DNA of 51,039 nucleotides from an uncultured Bacteroidales bacterium. Lineage in GTDB: Bacteria; Bacteroidota; Bacteroidia; Bacteroidales; Paludibacteraceae. Below are positions 1 to 10,471 of the stretch, one piece after another; position 1 is the first letter of the stretch, and every line of letters starts with the position of its first letter. The notes beneath the pieces are model-generated. The model saw nothing but the letters and a program-made list of their open reading frames with translations. It was not told the DNA's origin and ran no database searches. The DNA is taken from positions 1-51,039 of the forward strand of contig CACXYM010000010.1 in NCBI GenBank assembly GCA_902771935.1, given 5' to 3'. A program made the position numbers and the translations under genes.

Positions 1-110
1 AAAGAGTAGAAGGCATTGTTACGGGCCGCTTGACTACTCGATAGTTATTAACCCGCGAGAGTTACTTCGTAACGCTAACATCGCAAAACTATTACAAATT
101 TAACAAAACT
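1..110 (+). other. 5' flank / leader of rplK
   Basis: No complete gene is visible. The upstream neighbour (in relatives usually nusG) cannot be identified from these bases. A short perfect hairpin, GTTAC-TTC-GTAAC, lies at 61-73, followed by an A/T-rich stretch up to the rplK start. This could be part of an L1/L11 operon leader, but no recognisable L1-binding motif can be assigned and no TAnnTTTG promoter is seen. Confidence 0.4.
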
Positions 111-533
111 ATGGCTAAAGAAATTGCTGGTTTTATTAAACTCCAAATTAAAGGTGGCGCTGCCAACCCTGCTCCTCCTGTTGGACCGGCACTCGGTTCA
201 AAAGGCGTGAACATCATGGAGTTTTGTAAACAATTCAATGCCAGAACGCAAGACAAACCAGGTAAAGTTCTACCTGTAGTTATTACCGTTTACGCTGACA
301 AGTCATTCGACTTCATCGTTAAAACTCCTCCGGTAGCCGTTCAACTCATTGAGGCTGCACGCGTTAAGGGCGGTTCTCCCGAACCTAACCGTAAAAAAGT
401 GGCTTCTATCACCGCTGAACAATGCCGACAAATCGCTGAGGATAAGATGGTCGACCTCAACTGCTTCACTGTAGAATCTGCAGAGAAAATGGTTAAGGGT
501 ACAGCACGTAGCATGGGTATTACCGTTAAATAA
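111..533 (+). CDS. rplK: 50S ribosomal protein L11
   Basis: Encodes uL11 (140 aa), which binds the GTPase-associated region of 23S rRNA and helps form the base of the L7/L12 stalk. The N-terminal domain shows the proline-rich start typical of L11 ([15 protein letters not shown], about residues 15-29) and the C-terminal RNA-binding half ends in [10 protein letters not shown]. Length is normal for the family. It is the first gene of the rplK-rplA-rplJ-rplL cluster and ends 19 nt before rplA. The ATG start is followed by the conserved [12 protein letters not shown]. Assignment is secure. Confidence 0.99.
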   Translation: MAKEIAGFIKLQIKGGAANPAPPVGPALGSKGVNIMEFCKQFNARTQDKPGKVLPVVITVYADKSFDFIVKTPPVAVQLIEAARVKGGSPEPNRKKVASITAEQCRQIAEDKMVDLNCFTVESAEKMVKGTARSMGITVK

Positions 534-552
534 TTAAACTTCAATCACTATT

Positions 553-1212
553 ATGGCAAAATTGACAAAAAATCAAAAGCTTGCTGCTGAGAAGATTGAA
601 GCAGGTAAGCTCTATACAGTTGCTGAAGCAGCTGCTCTCGTTAAAGAGATCACTACTACTAAGTTTGTAGACCCGCGTAAAGCTAACCAAATGGTTCGCG
701 GCGTCGTTTCTCTCCCGAACGGAACAGGTAAAGTCACTCGCGTTCTCGCTCTCGTTGGTACCGACCAAGAGGCTGCAGCTAAAGAAGCTGGCGCTGACTT
801 CGTTGGTCTCGACGAATATGTAGAGAAAATCAAATCCGGTTGGACAGACTTCGATGTTATGATCACTCAACCCCAATACATGGGTAAAATCGGTGCTCTT
901 GGTCGCGTGCTCGGTCCGCGTGGTTTGATGCCGAACCCCAAAAGCGGTACTGTAACTCCTGACGTTGCTAAAGCCGTTAAAGAGGTTAAACAAGGTAAAA
1001 TAGACTTCAAAGTGGACAAATTTGGTATTGTACACACTTCCATCGGTAAAGTAAGCTTCACTCCGGATGCTATCGCACAAAACGCGAACGAGTTCATCCA
1101 AACGCTTATCAAACTTAAACCCGCTGTAAGTAAAGGTACTTATATCAAGAGTATTTATCTTTCAAGCACTATGAGTCAAGGTATTAAAATTGACCCTAAG
1201 TCAATTGAGTAA
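553..1212 (+). CDS. rplA: 50S ribosomal protein L1, with an internal 11-residue deletion
   Basis: Encodes uL1 (219 aa), the L1-stalk protein that binds 23S rRNA helices 76-78 and, in many bacteria, represses its own operon. Conserved landmarks are [15 protein letters not shown] (about 116-130), the [12 protein letters not shown] strand and the C-terminal SSTMSQG. It is shorter than the 230-235 aa usual in the family: after TTKF (around residue 38) the text runs directly into [12 protein letters not shown], so the beta-strand segment that in relatives lies between these two motifs (about 11 residues, of the type SLDIDVRLG) is absent. The reading frame is intact. The missing piece belongs to domain I, next to the conserved rRNA-contacting Phe. 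It is either a genuine deletion in this lineage or an assembly error; the rest of the protein looks functional. Confidence 0.97.
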   Translation: MAKLTKNQKLAAEKIEAGKLYTVAEAAALVKEITTTKFVDPRKANQMVRGVVSLPNGTGKVTRVLALVGTDQEAAAKEAGADFVGLDEYVEKIKSGWTDFDVMITQPQYMGKIGALGRVLGPRGLMPNPKSGTVTPDVAKAVKEVKQGKIDFKVDKFGIVHTSIGKVSFTPDAIAQNANEFIQTLIKLKPAVSKGTYIKSIYLSSTMSQGIKIDPKSIE

Positions 1213-1219
1213 TCTTTAG

Positions 1220-1226
1220 AAAGGAG
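1220..1226 (+). promoter_or_regulatory. Shine-Dalgarno sequence of rplJ
   Basis: AAAGGAG lies 6 nt upstream of the rplJ ATG in the 20-nt rplA-rplJ spacer. Strong SD sequences are uncommon in Bacteroidota; nearly the same context (TAGAAAGGAGAAWATTATG) recurs before rpmE at 46756. Confidence 0.75.
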
Positions 1227-1232
1227 AAAATT

Positions 1233-1766
1233 ATGAAAAAGGAAGATAAAACCGCTCTGATTAGTGAATTACAAAATAAACTTGGCGAGTACTCTCACTT
1301 CTACCTCACCAATATTGAGGGATTAGACGCTGAGAAAACAAGCGAGCTCCGCCGCGCTTGCTTTAAAGCTGACATCAAACTCATAATGGCTAAAAATACC
1401 CTCCTCAAGAAAGCTTTGGAGGCTAAAGGTATCGACGCTGCTATCTTTGATGCACTGAAAGGCAATACCGCACTCATGCTCTGCAATACAGGCAACGCTC
1501 CTGCTAAACTCATCAAGGAAATCCTTAAGAAAGAGAAGAACAACCCTGATGCAAGACCACAACTCAAAGCTGCTTTCGTTGAGGAAACAGTATACGTGGG
1601 CGCGCAAAACCTTGAGTTCCTCTCCACTATCAAGTCCAAGAACGAACTCATCGCAGAACTCGTTGCTCTCCTGCAATCGCCTGCTAAGAATGTCGTTTCT
1701 GCACTCCAATCCGGAGGTAATACCATCCACGGCGTCCTCAAAACGCTTGGTGAACGCGCTGAGTAA
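1233..1766 (+). CDS. rplJ: 50S ribosomal protein L10
   Basis: Encodes uL10 (177 aa), the stalk base protein that binds 23S rRNA and anchors L7/L12 dimers through its C-terminal helix. The N-terminal MKKEDKTALISELQ and the mid-region IMAKNTLLKKALEAKG are typical of the family; the C-terminal helix (NVVSALQSGGNTIHGVLKTL) would carry the L7/L12 dimers. It lies between rplA (20 nt) and rplL (54 nt). The start is supported by the SD at 1220-1226. With only 20 nt upstream there is no room for a classical long L10 leader in front of it. Confidence 0.98.
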   Translation: MKKEDKTALISELQNKLGEYSHFYLTNIEGLDAEKTSELRRACFKADIKLIMAKNTLLKKALEAKGIDAAIFDALKGNTALMLCNTGNAPAKLIKEILKKEKNNPDARPQLKAAFVEETVYVGAQNLEFLSTIKSKNELIAELVALLQSPAKNVVSALQSGGNTIHGVLKTLGERAE

Positions 1767-1820
1767 TTGCGCATAACTAACTAATTAATTTAAAAACTAA
1801 TCTTATAAAAAAATACAATT

Positions 1821-2204
1821 ATGGCAGATCTTAAAGCTTTTGCTGAACAATTGGTAAACCTTACTGTTAAGGAAGTTAATGAACTCGCTCAAATCCTGAA
1901 AGAGGAGTATGGTATTGAACCCGCTGCTGCAGCTGTTGCAGTTGCTGCTGGTCCTGCAGCTGGCGCAGGTGAAGCTGCTGCCGCTGAAGAGAAGACATCC
2001 TTCGATGTAGTTCTCAAAGAGGCTGGTGCACAAAAACTCCAAGTCGTTAAGGCTGTTAAAGAGCAAACTGGTCTCGGCCTGAAAGAGGCTAAGGACATCG
2101 TTGACGCTGCTCCTGCTACCGTAAAGGAGGGTCTTGACAAAGCTGCCGCTGAAGCTCTCAAGAAAGCTCTTGAAGAGGTTGGCGCTACCGTTGAGCTCAA
2201 GTAA
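1821..2204 (+). CDS. rplL: 50S ribosomal protein L7/L12
   Basis: Encodes bL12 (127 aa), the multi-copy stalk protein that recruits and stimulates translational GTPases. The N-terminal dimerisation domain (about 1-35) is followed by an Ala/Gly/Pro-rich hinge (about 36-57) and the conserved C-terminal domain starting [13 protein letters not shown], with the factor-binding helix [16 protein letters not shown]. Length and hinge composition are normal. It is the last gene before the strong terminator/attenuator at 2233-2270, which fits the usual drop in transcription between rplL and rpoB. Confidence 0.99.
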   Translation: MADLKAFAEQLVNLTVKEVNELAQILKEEYGIEPAAAAVAVAAGPAAGAGEAAAAEEKTSFDVVLKEAGAQKLQVVKAVKEQTGLGLKEAKDIVDAAPATVKEGLDKAAAEALKKALEEVGATVELK

Positions 2205-2232
2205 TTATTGACCAGAATAAACACCTGGCCTA

Positions 2233-2270
2233 GGTTTAGATCCCTGAGAAAATGGGGTCTAAACCTTTTT
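2233..2270 (+). terminator. Rho-independent terminator / attenuator between rplL and rpoB
   Basis: A 12-bp stem (GGTTTAGATCCC at 2233-2244 with GGGGTCTAAACC at 2254-2265, one G.T pair) with a 9-nt loop is followed by TTTTT. It stands 29 nt after rplL and 85 nt before rpoB. Partial read-through here would set a lower level for rpoBC than for the stalk proteins, as is known for the E. coli rplL-rpoB gap. I see no convincing TAnnTTTG promoter between it and rpoB. Confidence 0.85.
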
Positions 2271-2354
2271 CTCTGAAAGAAGACATTGGTTAATTAATAT
2301 TAACTTGTGGTAAAAATATAAGATATTTACTTAAAATATCATAAATTATAATTA

Positions 2355-5300
2355 ATGGCTACAAAAAATCAAACACAAAGAGTCAACTTCTCGGCAATGC
2401 AGAAACAATTGCCGTATCCTGACTTCTTGGACATCCAACTCAAGTCCTTCCGCGAATTCATGCAAATGGATGCAACTCCTGAGCAACGACGCAAAGAAGG
2501 TCTGTTTAAAGTGTTCTCGGAAAACTTCCCCATTGCGGATACCCGAAACAACTTTATTCTTGAATTCCTTGACTACCAAGTGGACCAACCGCGTTATTCC
2601 ATCGAAGAATGCCTTCTTCGCGGATTAACCTACTGCGTGCCACTCAAGGCTAAACTCAAACTCTATTGTACCGATCCTGACCACGAGGATTTCGATACCG
2701 TTATCCAAGATGTATTCCTTGGTACAATACCGTACATGACTCCTAAAGGTACATTCGTTATCAATGGCGCAGAACGCGTTGTCGTTAGCCAACTTCACCG
2801 CTCTCCTGGTGTTTTCTTCGGCACTTCAATGCACTCTAACGGTACGAAACTCTATTCGGCTCGTATCATCCCGTTCCGCGGCTCTTGGATTGAATTCGCT
2901 ACCGATATCAACAAAGTCATGTATGCTTACATCGACCGTAAAAAGAAACTCCCTGTAACCACACTCCTCCGCGCTATCGGTTTCGAGTCAGATAAGGATA
3001 TCCTTGACTGCTTCGGACTCGCTGAGGAAATTAAAGTAAACAAGGAGAATCTGCAAAATATGGTGGGACGTACCCTCGCAGGTAACGTCCTCAAATCATG
3101 GGCAGAAGATTTCGTTGATGAAGATACCGGTGAAGTAGTTTCTATCGAACGTAATGAAGTCATCATTGAGCGCGAAACAGAGCTCACAGCCGAACTATGC
3201 GACCGCATCCTTGAGGCTGGCGTTAAAACCATCCTTCTCCATAAAGAAGAGGCTCGCGAGGCTGACTTCTCCATTATCTTCAATACCTTACAGAAAGACC
3301 CGTCACATTCTGAGAAAGAAGCTGTGCTCTATATCTATCGCCAATTGCGCAATGCAGAACCGGCTGATGATGCAACCGCACGTGAGATGATTCAAAACCT
3401 CTTCTTCTCTCAGAAACGTTACGACCTGGGAGATGTAGGACGTTATCGTATTAACCGTAAACTCAATATGCATATCTCTGATGACGTTCGCGTCCTCACT
3501 AAAGAAGATATCATTGAGATTATCAAATACCTCGTCCTCCTTATTAACTCCAATGCCGAAGTGGACGATATCGACCACCTCAGCAACCGTCGCGTTCGTA
3601 CCGTAGGCGAGCAACTATACAACCAGTTCAATATCGGTCTAGCTCGCATGAGCCGTACTATCCGCGAACGCATGAACGTACGCGATAACGAAGTCTTCAC
3701 TCCAACTGACCTCATCAATGCTAAGGCTATTTCCAGCGTTATCAATTCCTACTTCGGAACGAACGCCCTGAGCCAATTTATGGACCAACAGAACCCCTTG
3801 GCTGAGATTACGCACAAACGTCGTATGTCTGCCCTCGGTCCTGGTGGTTTGAGCCGTGACCGTGCCGGATTTGAAGTACGTGACGTACACTACACACACT
3901 ATGGCCGTCTCTGCCCGATTGAAACTCCTGAAGGACCAAACATCGGTCTTATCTCCAGTCTCTGTATCTATGCAAAGATTAATGACCTTGGCTTCATCGA
4001 GACTCCGTATCGTACCGCTAAAGATGGTGTCGTAGATCTCAATAACGAGGATGTCGTTTATTTGACGGCTGAAGATGAAGAAGCAAAGACTATTGCACAA
4101 GGTAATGCTCCACTCGACGAGAATGGTAAGTTTATTCGCAAGAAGGTTAAAGCGCGTTTCGCTGCCGACTTCCCGGTTGTAGCCCCGGAGAAAATCGACT
4201 TGATGGACGTGTCACCTTCACAAATTGCTTCTATCGCTGCAGCACTCATCCCGTTCCTTGAGCACGATGATGCTCACCGTGCATTGATGGGATCGAACAT
4301 GATGAGACAGGCCGTGCCTCTGATTACCAGCGAGGCGCCTATCGTAGGTACAGGTATCGAAGGACAACTTATCCGTGATAGCCGTACACAAATAGAGGCT
4401 GAAGGCACTGGCGTTGTTACCTATGTAGACGCGGAACGTATTCGTATCCAATATGACAGACCGGAAGACGAAGAGTTCATCTCCTTTGACCCGTCTGAGA
4501 AAGAATATCTGCTGCCTAAGTTCCAAAAGACAAACCAAAATACCACCATTGACTTGCACCCAATCGTGCGCAAGGGAGATAAAGTGGAAGCAGGACAAAT
4601 ACTTACCGAAGGTTATGCTACCCAAAACGGTGAACTTGCTCTCGGTAAAAACCTCAAAGTAGCCTATATCCCTTGGAAAGGTTATAACTATGAGGATGCT
4701 ATCGTCCTTTCCGAGCGTATCGTACGTGAGGATATGTTCACTTCGGTTCACGTAGTTGAGCAACTGCTCGAAGTACGCGAAACAAAACGTGGTTTGGAGG
4801 AATTTACATCCGATATTCCGAATATAAGCGAAGAAGCTACTAAAGACTTGGACGAAAACGGTATCATTCGTATTGGTGCACACATCAAACCGGGTGACAT
4901 CATGATTGGTAAAATCACCCCTAAAGGAGAAACCGATCCGAGTCCAGAAGAGAAACTGCTTAAGGCTATCTTTGGAGATAAAGCCGGCGACGTGAAGGAC
5001 GCTTCTCTCAAAGCAAGTCCGTCACTTGATGGTGTCATCATTGACAAAAAACTCTACTCCCGTGCCATTAAGGATCGCAAGCAGAAACAGGAAGATAAAC
5101 AGCAAATCATCAAGATGGACGAAGCTTTCAAAACTAAAACTGAAGCGCTTCGCAACCAACTGGTTGACAAACTGTCTGTTCTTCTTCGTGCTCGTCAGTC
5201 CAACGGCGTTTATGACCTGCTTGGTACCGAGCTCATCGCTAAAGGTCAAACTTTCAGTAAAGAGCGTATCAACCAAATCGACTTTATGTCTGTTATGTTG

Positions 5301-6167
5301 GACAACTGGACGGCTGACGAACATAAATCCGACCTCGTACGTCGTTGCATCATGAACTATATTAATAAGTATAAGGAGTATGATGCAGCCCTCAAGCGCG
5401 ATAAATTCAACCTCACTATCGGAGACGAACTGCCCTCTGGTATCATCCAAACTGCAAAAGTATATGTTGCTAAACGCCGTAAGATCCGCGTGGGTGATAA
5501 AATGGCCGGTCGTCACGGTAACAAAGGTATCGTTTCTAAAATCGTACGCGTAGAAGATATGCCGTTCATGGCAGACGGAACGCCGGTGGATATCGTTCTG
5601 AACCCGCTGGGTGTACCTTCTCGTATGAATATTGGTCAGATCTTCGAAGCCGTTCTCGGTTGGGCTGGTGACGAACTTGGTGTTAAGTTTGCAACGCCTA
5701 TCTTTGACGGATGTACACTCGAATCTCTTGATGAGTGGACAGACAAAGCAGGCCTTCCCCGTGCAGGTAAAACCCAACTCTATGATGGTGGAACTGGTGA
5801 ACCATTTGACCAAATGGCTACCGTCGGCGTAACCTACTTCATGAAACTCGGCCACATGGTCGACGACAAGATGCACGCTCGTTCAATCGGCCCGTACAGC
5901 TTGATTACACAACAACCGCTCGGAGGTAAAGCACAATTCGGTGGACAACGTTTCGGTGAAATGGAGGTTTGGGCACTCGAGGCACACGGTGCTGCTCATG
6001 TGCTCCAAGAAATCCTTACTGTCAAATCCGATGACGTTACAGGACGTGCTCGTACCTACGAGGCTATCGTGAAAGGCGAACCGATGCCTACACCGGGTCT
6101 GCCTGAATCACTTAACGTATTGTTACACGAACTGCAGGGCTTAGCACTGTCGATAAAGATGGAGTAA
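2355..6167 (+). CDS. rpoB: DNA-directed RNA polymerase subunit beta
   Basis: Encodes the 1270-aa beta subunit of RNA polymerase. The rifampicin-binding region (about residues 466-500) reads [11 protein letters not shown], then [15 protein letters not shown]; the positions equivalent to E. coli D516, H526 and S531 are all wild type. The following [12 protein letters not shown] motif (about 521-532) and the C-terminal [28 protein letters not shown] segments are all present. Length is typical for Bacteroidales. It lies behind the rplL terminator and six nt ahead of rpoC, so the two subunits are surely cotranscribed. Confidence 0.99.
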   Translation: MATKNQTQRVNFSAMQKQLPYPDFLDIQLKSFREFMQMDATPEQRRKEGLFKVFSENFPIADTRNNFILEFLDYQVDQPRYSIEECLLRGLTYCVPLKAKLKLYCTDPDHEDFDTVIQDVFLGTIPYMTPKGTFVINGAERVVVSQLHRSPGVFFGTSMHSNGTKLYSARIIPFRGSWIEFATDINKVMYAYIDRKKKLPVTTLLRAIGFESDKDILDCFGLAEEIKVNKENLQNMVGRTLAGNVLKSWAEDFVDEDTGEVVSIERNEVIIERETELTAELCDRILEAGVKTILLHKEEAREADFSIIFNTLQKDPSHSEKEAVLYIYRQLRNAEPADDATAREMIQNLFFSQKRYDLGDVGRYRINRKLNMHISDDVRVLTKEDIIEIIKYLVLLINSNAEVDDIDHLSNRRVRTVGEQLYNQFNIGLARMSRTIRERMNVRDNEVFTPTDLINAKAISSVINSYFGTNALSQFMDQQNPLAEITHKRRMSALGPGGLSRDRAGFEVRDVHYTHYGRLCPIETPEGPNIGLISSLCIYAKINDLGFIETPYRTAKDGVVDLNNEDVVYLTAEDEEAKTIAQGNAPLDENGKFIRKKVKARFAADFPVVAPEKIDLMDVSPSQIASIAAALIPFLEHDDAHRALMGSNMMRQAVPLITSEAPIVGTGIEGQLIRDSRTQIEAEGTGVVTYVDAERIRIQYDRPEDEEFISFDPSEKEYLLPKFQKTNQNTTIDLHPIVRKGDKVEAGQILTEGYATQNGELALGKNLKVAYIPWKGYNYEDAIVLSERIVREDMFTSVHVVEQLLEVRETKRGLEEFTSDIPNISEEATKDLDENGIIRIGAHIKPGDIMIGKITPKGETDPSPEEKLLKAIFGDKAGDVKDASLKASPSLDGVIIDKKLYSRAIKDRKQKQEDKQQIIKMDEAFKTKTEALRNQLVDKLSVLLRARQSNGVYDLLGTELIAKGQTFSKERINQIDFMSVMLDNWTADEHKSDLVRRCIMNYINKYKEYDAALKRDKFNLTIGDELPSGIIQTAKVYVAKRRKIRVGDKMAGRHGNKGIVSKIVRVEDMPFMADGTPVDIVLNPLGVPSRMNIGQIFEAVLGWAGDELGVKFATPIFDGCTLESLDEWTDKAGLPRAGKTQLYDGGTGEPFDQMATVGVTYFMKLGHMVDDKMHARSIGPYSLITQQPLGGKAQFGGQRFGEMEVWALEAHGAAHVLQEILTVKSDDVTGRARTYEAIVKGEPMPTPGLPESLNVLLHELQGLALSIKME

Positions 6168-6173
6168 AAAACT

Positions 6174-9100
6174 ATGGCTTACAAGAAAGAAAATACCAAT
6201 ACTACAAGAAAGAACGGTTTCTCCAAGATCACTATTGGTCTTGCTTCACCGGACGAGATAATGGCTCTGTCCAGCGGTGAAGTACTCAAACCGGAAACGA
6301 TTAACTATCGTACCTATAAACCGGAGCGTGACGGACTTTTCTGCGAACGCATCTTTGGTCCTACTAAGGATTATGAGTGCCATTGTGGTAAATACAAACG
6401 TATTCGCTATAAAGGTATCGTCTGCGAACGTTGCGGTGTAGAAGTAACAGAGAAAAAAGTGCGTCGTGAGCGCATGGGACATATTCGTCTCGCTGTGCCC
6501 GTAGCACATATCTGGTATCTCCGTTCACTCCCATCTAAGATGGCTGCACTGCTTGGCATTCCTACCAAAAAGCTGGACGCTATAATCTATTACGAGAAAT
6601 ATCTCGTGATGAATGCCGGTGTGCTTAACGGACAAACAATCCGCGATCAAGTCGTTGAAAATGGTATTCTGCTTGACGAGGACGAGTACGAAGAACTCCT
6701 CTCACGTCTGCCGGAGAATAATGCTCAACTTGAAGAAGACGATCCGGATAAATTTGTCGCTAAAATGGGTGCAGAGGCAATCTACGAACTGCTCGCTAAG
6801 ATTGATCTGGATGAATTGAGTTATGAGTTGCGTAACCGTGCAGATACCGATTCTTCCACACAACGTAAACAAGAGGCTCTCAAACGCCTTCAAGTGGTGG
6901 AAGCGTTCCGTGCTGCTAACGGCAAGAACCGTCCCGAATGGATGATTCTACAGGTTATCCCTGTGACTCCTCCCGAGTTGCGCCCATTGGTTCCACTGGA
7001 TGGTGGACGTTTTGCTACCTCTGACCTCAACGACCTCTATCGTCGTGTTATCATTCGTAACAACCGTCTTAAACGACTAATTGAAATCAAGGCCCCGGAT
7101 GTAATTCTCCGTAACGAGAAACGCATGTTGCAGGAAGCTGTTGATAGCTTGTTCGATAACTCTCGTAAGACAACCGCTATCAAGTCCGACGCAAACCGTC
7201 CTCTTAAATCACTCTCTGATTCACTCAAGGGTAAACAAGGACGTTTCCGTCAAAACTTACTTGGTAAACGTGTGGACTACTCTGCTCGTTCCGTTATCGT
7301 TGTTGGTCCTGAACTTAAAATGCACGAGTGCGGTCTGCCAAAAGAGATGGCAGCTGAACTTTACAAACCGTTTATCATCCGTAAACTCATTGAGCGCGGT
7401 ATGGTCAAGACGGTTAAGTCTGCGAAACGAATCATCGACCGTCGCGACGATGTGATTTGGGAAATCCTTGAGCACGTAATGGAAGGACATCCTGTTCTGC
7501 TCAACCGTGCTCCTACCTTGCACCGTCACGGTATTTTGGCTTTCCAACCGCGCATGATAGAGGGTAAAGCTATCCAATTGCACCCGCTTGCTTGCGCCGG
7601 ATTTAACGCCGACTTTGATGGTGACCAAATGGCTGTGCACTTGCCGCTATCTAACGAGGCTATCCTCGAGGCACAACTGCTCATGCTCGGTTCACACAAT
7701 ATCCTTGACCCGGCTAACGGTAACCCGATTACAGTGCCTTCTCAGGATATGATTCTCGGTCTATACTATATCACTAAACCGCGCAAGGGCGTCAAAGGTG
7801 AAGGACTTTGCTTCTATAGCCCAGAAGAGTGCACAATCGCTCTTAACGAGGGCAAAGTGGATATCCATGCCATTGTGAAAGTGCGTATCAATGAAGAACT
7901 CATTGAGACAACTCCTGGACGCTGCATGGTTAACGAATTTGTGCCTGCTGAAGTAGGATTCCAAAACGTGACCATGAAGAAAGGTGCCGTGAAGAAAATT
8001 ATATCTTCCGTTATCAAGACTTGTGGTGTGGCTCGTACTGCCAAATTCTTGGACGATATCAAGGACCTCGGTTATAAGATGGCATTCCTTGGCGGTCTAT
8101 CTTTCAACCTCAACGATATCCTTGTACCGGAAGAGAAAGCAGAATTCATCGCTGAAGGTAACGCAGAAGTAGAGAACATTACCGAACTGTATAACTTCGG
8201 TGAAATGTCTGATGATGAGCGTTATAACAACGTCGTTAACGCATGGAACAAAGTTGACTTGAAACTTACTGACACCCTTATGAAACACATGGAGGATGCC
8301 GACCAAGGTTTCAACTCTGTTTATATGATGATGGACTCCGGTGCCCGTGGTAATAAACAGCAGATTAAGCAGTTGGCAGGTATCCGTGGCTTGATGGCTA
8401 AACCGCAAAAGGCCGGTGCCACTGACAGCCGTCAAACCATTGAAAACCCTGTCTTGGCTAACTTTAAGGAAGGTCTGTCCGTGCTCGAGTACTTCGTATC
8501 AACTCACGGTGCTCGTAAAGGTTTGGCTGATACCGCTTTGAAGACCGCCGATGCCGGTTACCTCACACGTCGTCTTGTTGATGTATCGCACGACGTTATC
8601 ATCACTGAAGAGGACTGTGGTACTCTCCGCGGACTGACAGCACGTGCTATAAAGCAAAATGATACAGTTGTTGCTACACTCACTCAGCGTATCCTCGGCC
8701 GTGTATCCGTTCACGATATTCTGGATAACGAAGGTAATGTTATAGTATATGCAGGCGAGGAAATTCGAGAACCCGAATGCGAGGCTATCGAAGCAGCAGG
8801 TATAGAGGAAGTGGAGATCCGTTCGGTGCTCACTTGTGAGGCTAAACATGGCGTATGCGCTAAGTGCTACGGCCGTAACTTGGCTACCCGTCAGATGGTT
8901 CAGAAAGGTGAGGCTGTCGGCGTTATCGCAGCGCAGGCCATCGGTGAGCCGGGTACGCAGTTGACACTTCGTACCTTCCACTCAGGTGGTGTCGCAGGTA
9001 ATGCTGCTACTGAAAATACCTATTCACTTCCGCGCCACGGACGTATTGAGATTGATGACTTGCGTACGATTACTACCGATAGTGGAGATGTTATCGTGGT

Positions 9101-10451
9101 TAGTCGTCTGAATGAACTCCGTCTTGTGGATGAGAAGACAGGTGTGACTCTCACTACATTCAACATACCATATTCTTCCAAGCTCTTCGTCACTCCGGGT
9201 GAAGTCTATGATAAGGGAACTGTCGTTTGCGAATGGAATCCATATAAGGCTTCTCTTGTACTCGAGCAGGCTGGTACTCTCCACTATGATGATGTTATTG
9301 AAGGTGTTACCGCTAAGACCGAGACTGACGAACAAACAGGTAAGAAAGAGGTATATATCACCGATACACGTGATAAAACAAAGATGCCAATCGCTTCTAT
9401 CGTAGATAAGAATGGCAATGTCCTCCGTTCCTATAACCTTCCGACTAAGGCTATGCTTGTGCATGCTGACGGTGACGAGATTAAGGTTGGAGACCTGCTC
9501 TTCACGATTACACGCGCTCTTGGTACTGCCGGTGATATTACCGGTGGTCTGCCACGTGTAACAGAGCTCTTTGAGGCACGTAACCCGTCCAACCCGGCTA
9601 TCGTGGCTGAAATTGACGGTGAGGTGACCTTCGGTAAAATCAAACGTGGTAACCGAGAGTTGTCTATTACCAGCCGACAGGGTGAAGTCAAGTCCTACCT
9701 TATCCCTCTCACTAAGCAGATTTTGGTACAGGAAGGTGACTATGTTCGCGCCGGTGTTGCACTCTCTGATGGTGCCATTACTCCGGATGACATCTTGGCT
9801 ATCAAGGGCCCGACTGCTGTTCAAGACTATATTGTCAACGAAGCACAAGCCGTTTATCGACTCCAAGGTGTGGAAATCAACGATAAACACTTTGAAATTA
9901 TCGTGCGTCAGATGATGCGTAAGGTGCTAATCCAAGAGGCTGGCGATACACGCTTCCTCGAGGGACAAGTAGTCGATAAGATGGACTTCTTGGACGAAAA
10001 CGACCGTATCTGGGGACGTAAGGTAGTTACTGATGCAGGTGATAGTGAAGTTCTTCGCCCAGGTCAGATTATCACCGCACGTCGTCTCCACGATGAGAAT
10101 TCCTCTCTACGTCGCCGCGATAGAAAACTGGTTGTCGCTCGTGACGCTGTCTGTGCTACTGCTTCGCAGATCTTGCAAGGTATCACACGCGCCGCTCTCG
10201 GTACCAAATCCTTCATGTCTGCAGCATCCTTCCAGGAGACAACCAAAGTCCTCAACGAGGCTGCTATACAAGGTCGCGTAGATACGCTTGAAGGCATGAA
10301 AGAAAACGTTATCTGCGGTAATCTCATTCCGGCCGGTACAGGTCTGCGTGAGTTCCAGAAGATAGCTGTTCATAATGTCGAAGAGTACGCAGCTATCCAA
10401 GCAGCGCGTGAGGCTGCTGAGGCTCGGCTCTACCAAGTATCAGAAGACTGA
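6174..10451 (+). CDS. rpoC: DNA-directed RNA polymerase subunit beta'
   Basis: Encodes the 1425-aa beta' subunit. The N-terminal zinc ribbon ([20 protein letters not shown], from about residue 69) is followed by the catalytic magnesium loop [12 protein letters not shown] (about 476-487) and a second zinc site with [13 protein letters not shown] (about 888-900). The bridge-helix/trigger-loop region ([29 protein letters not shown]) is intact. It starts 6 nt after rpoB. Downstream, mutS follows after 20 nt in place of the rpsL-rpsG-fusA cluster that often comes next in bacteria. Confidence 0.99.
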   Translation: MAYKKENTNTTRKNGFSKITIGLASPDEIMALSSGEVLKPETINYRTYKPERDGLFCERIFGPTKDYECHCGKYKRIRYKGIVCERCGVEVTEKKVRRERMGHIRLAVPVAHIWYLRSLPSKMAALLGIPTKKLDAIIYYEKYLVMNAGVLNGQTIRDQVVENGILLDEDEYEELLSRLPENNAQLEEDDPDKFVAKMGAEAIYELLAKIDLDELSYELRNRADTDSSTQRKQEALKRLQVVEAFRAANGKNRPEWMILQVIPVTPPELRPLVPLDGGRFATSDLNDLYRRVIIRNNRLKRLIEIKAPDVILRNEKRMLQEAVDSLFDNSRKTTAIKSDANRPLKSLSDSLKGKQGRFRQNLLGKRVDYSARSVIVVGPELKMHECGLPKEMAAELYKPFIIRKLIERGMVKTVKSAKRIIDRRDDVIWEILEHVMEGHPVLLNRAPTLHRHGILAFQPRMIEGKAIQLHPLACAGFNADFDGDQMAVHLPLSNEAILEAQLLMLGSHNILDPANGNPITVPSQDMILGLYYITKPRKGVKGEGLCFYSPEECTIALNEGKVDIHAIVKVRINEELIETTPGRCMVNEFVPAEVGFQNVTMKKGAVKKIISSVIKTCGVARTAKFLDDIKDLGYKMAFLGGLSFNLNDILVPEEKAEFIAEGNAEVENITELYNFGEMSDDERYNNVVNAWNKVDLKLTDTLMKHMEDADQGFNSVYMMMDSGARGNKQQIKQLAGIRGLMAKPQKAGATDSRQTIENPVLANFKEGLSVLEYFVSTHGARKGLADTALKTADAGYLTRRLVDVSHDVIITEEDCGTLRGLTARAIKQNDTVVATLTQRILGRVSVHDILDNEGNVIVYAGEEIREPECEAIEAAGIEEVEIRSVLTCEAKHGVCAKCYGRNLATRQMVQKGEAVGVIAAQAIGEPGTQLTLRTFHSGGVAGNAATENTYSLPRHGRIEIDDLRTITTDSGDVIVVSRLNELRLVDEKTGVTLTTFNIPYSSKLFVTPGEVYDKGTVVCEWNPYKASLVLEQAGTLHYDDVIEGVTAKTETDEQTGKKEVYITDTRDKTKMPIASIVDKNGNVLRSYNLPTKAMLVHADGDEIKVGDLLFTITRALGTAGDITGGLPRVTELFEARNPSNPAIVAEIDGEVTFGKIKRGNRELSITSRQGEVKSYLIPLTKQILVQEGDYVRAGVALSDGAITPDDILAIKGPTAVQDYIVNEAQAVYRLQGVEINDKHFEIIVRQMMRKVLIQEAGDTRFLEGQVVDKMDFLDENDRIWGRKVVTDAGDSEVLRPGQIITARRLHDENSSLRRRDRKLVVARDAVCATASQILQGITRAALGTKSFMSAASFQETTKVLNEAAIQGRVDTLEGMKENVICGNLIPAGTGLREFQKIAVHNVEEYAAIQAAREAAEARLYQVSED

Positions 10452-10471
10452 TAACAGTAATTCTGTAGCCT

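Noticed and set aside
5022-5876. A 284-codon minus-strand open frame inside rpoB (and similar ones inside rpoC, for example 9024-9890)
   Set aside because: These are shadows of the strongly biased codons of rpoB and rpoC; no family features are visible.
2380-6160. Rifampicin-resistance substitutions in rpoB
   Set aside because: The key positions equivalent to D516, H526 and S531 are all wild type.
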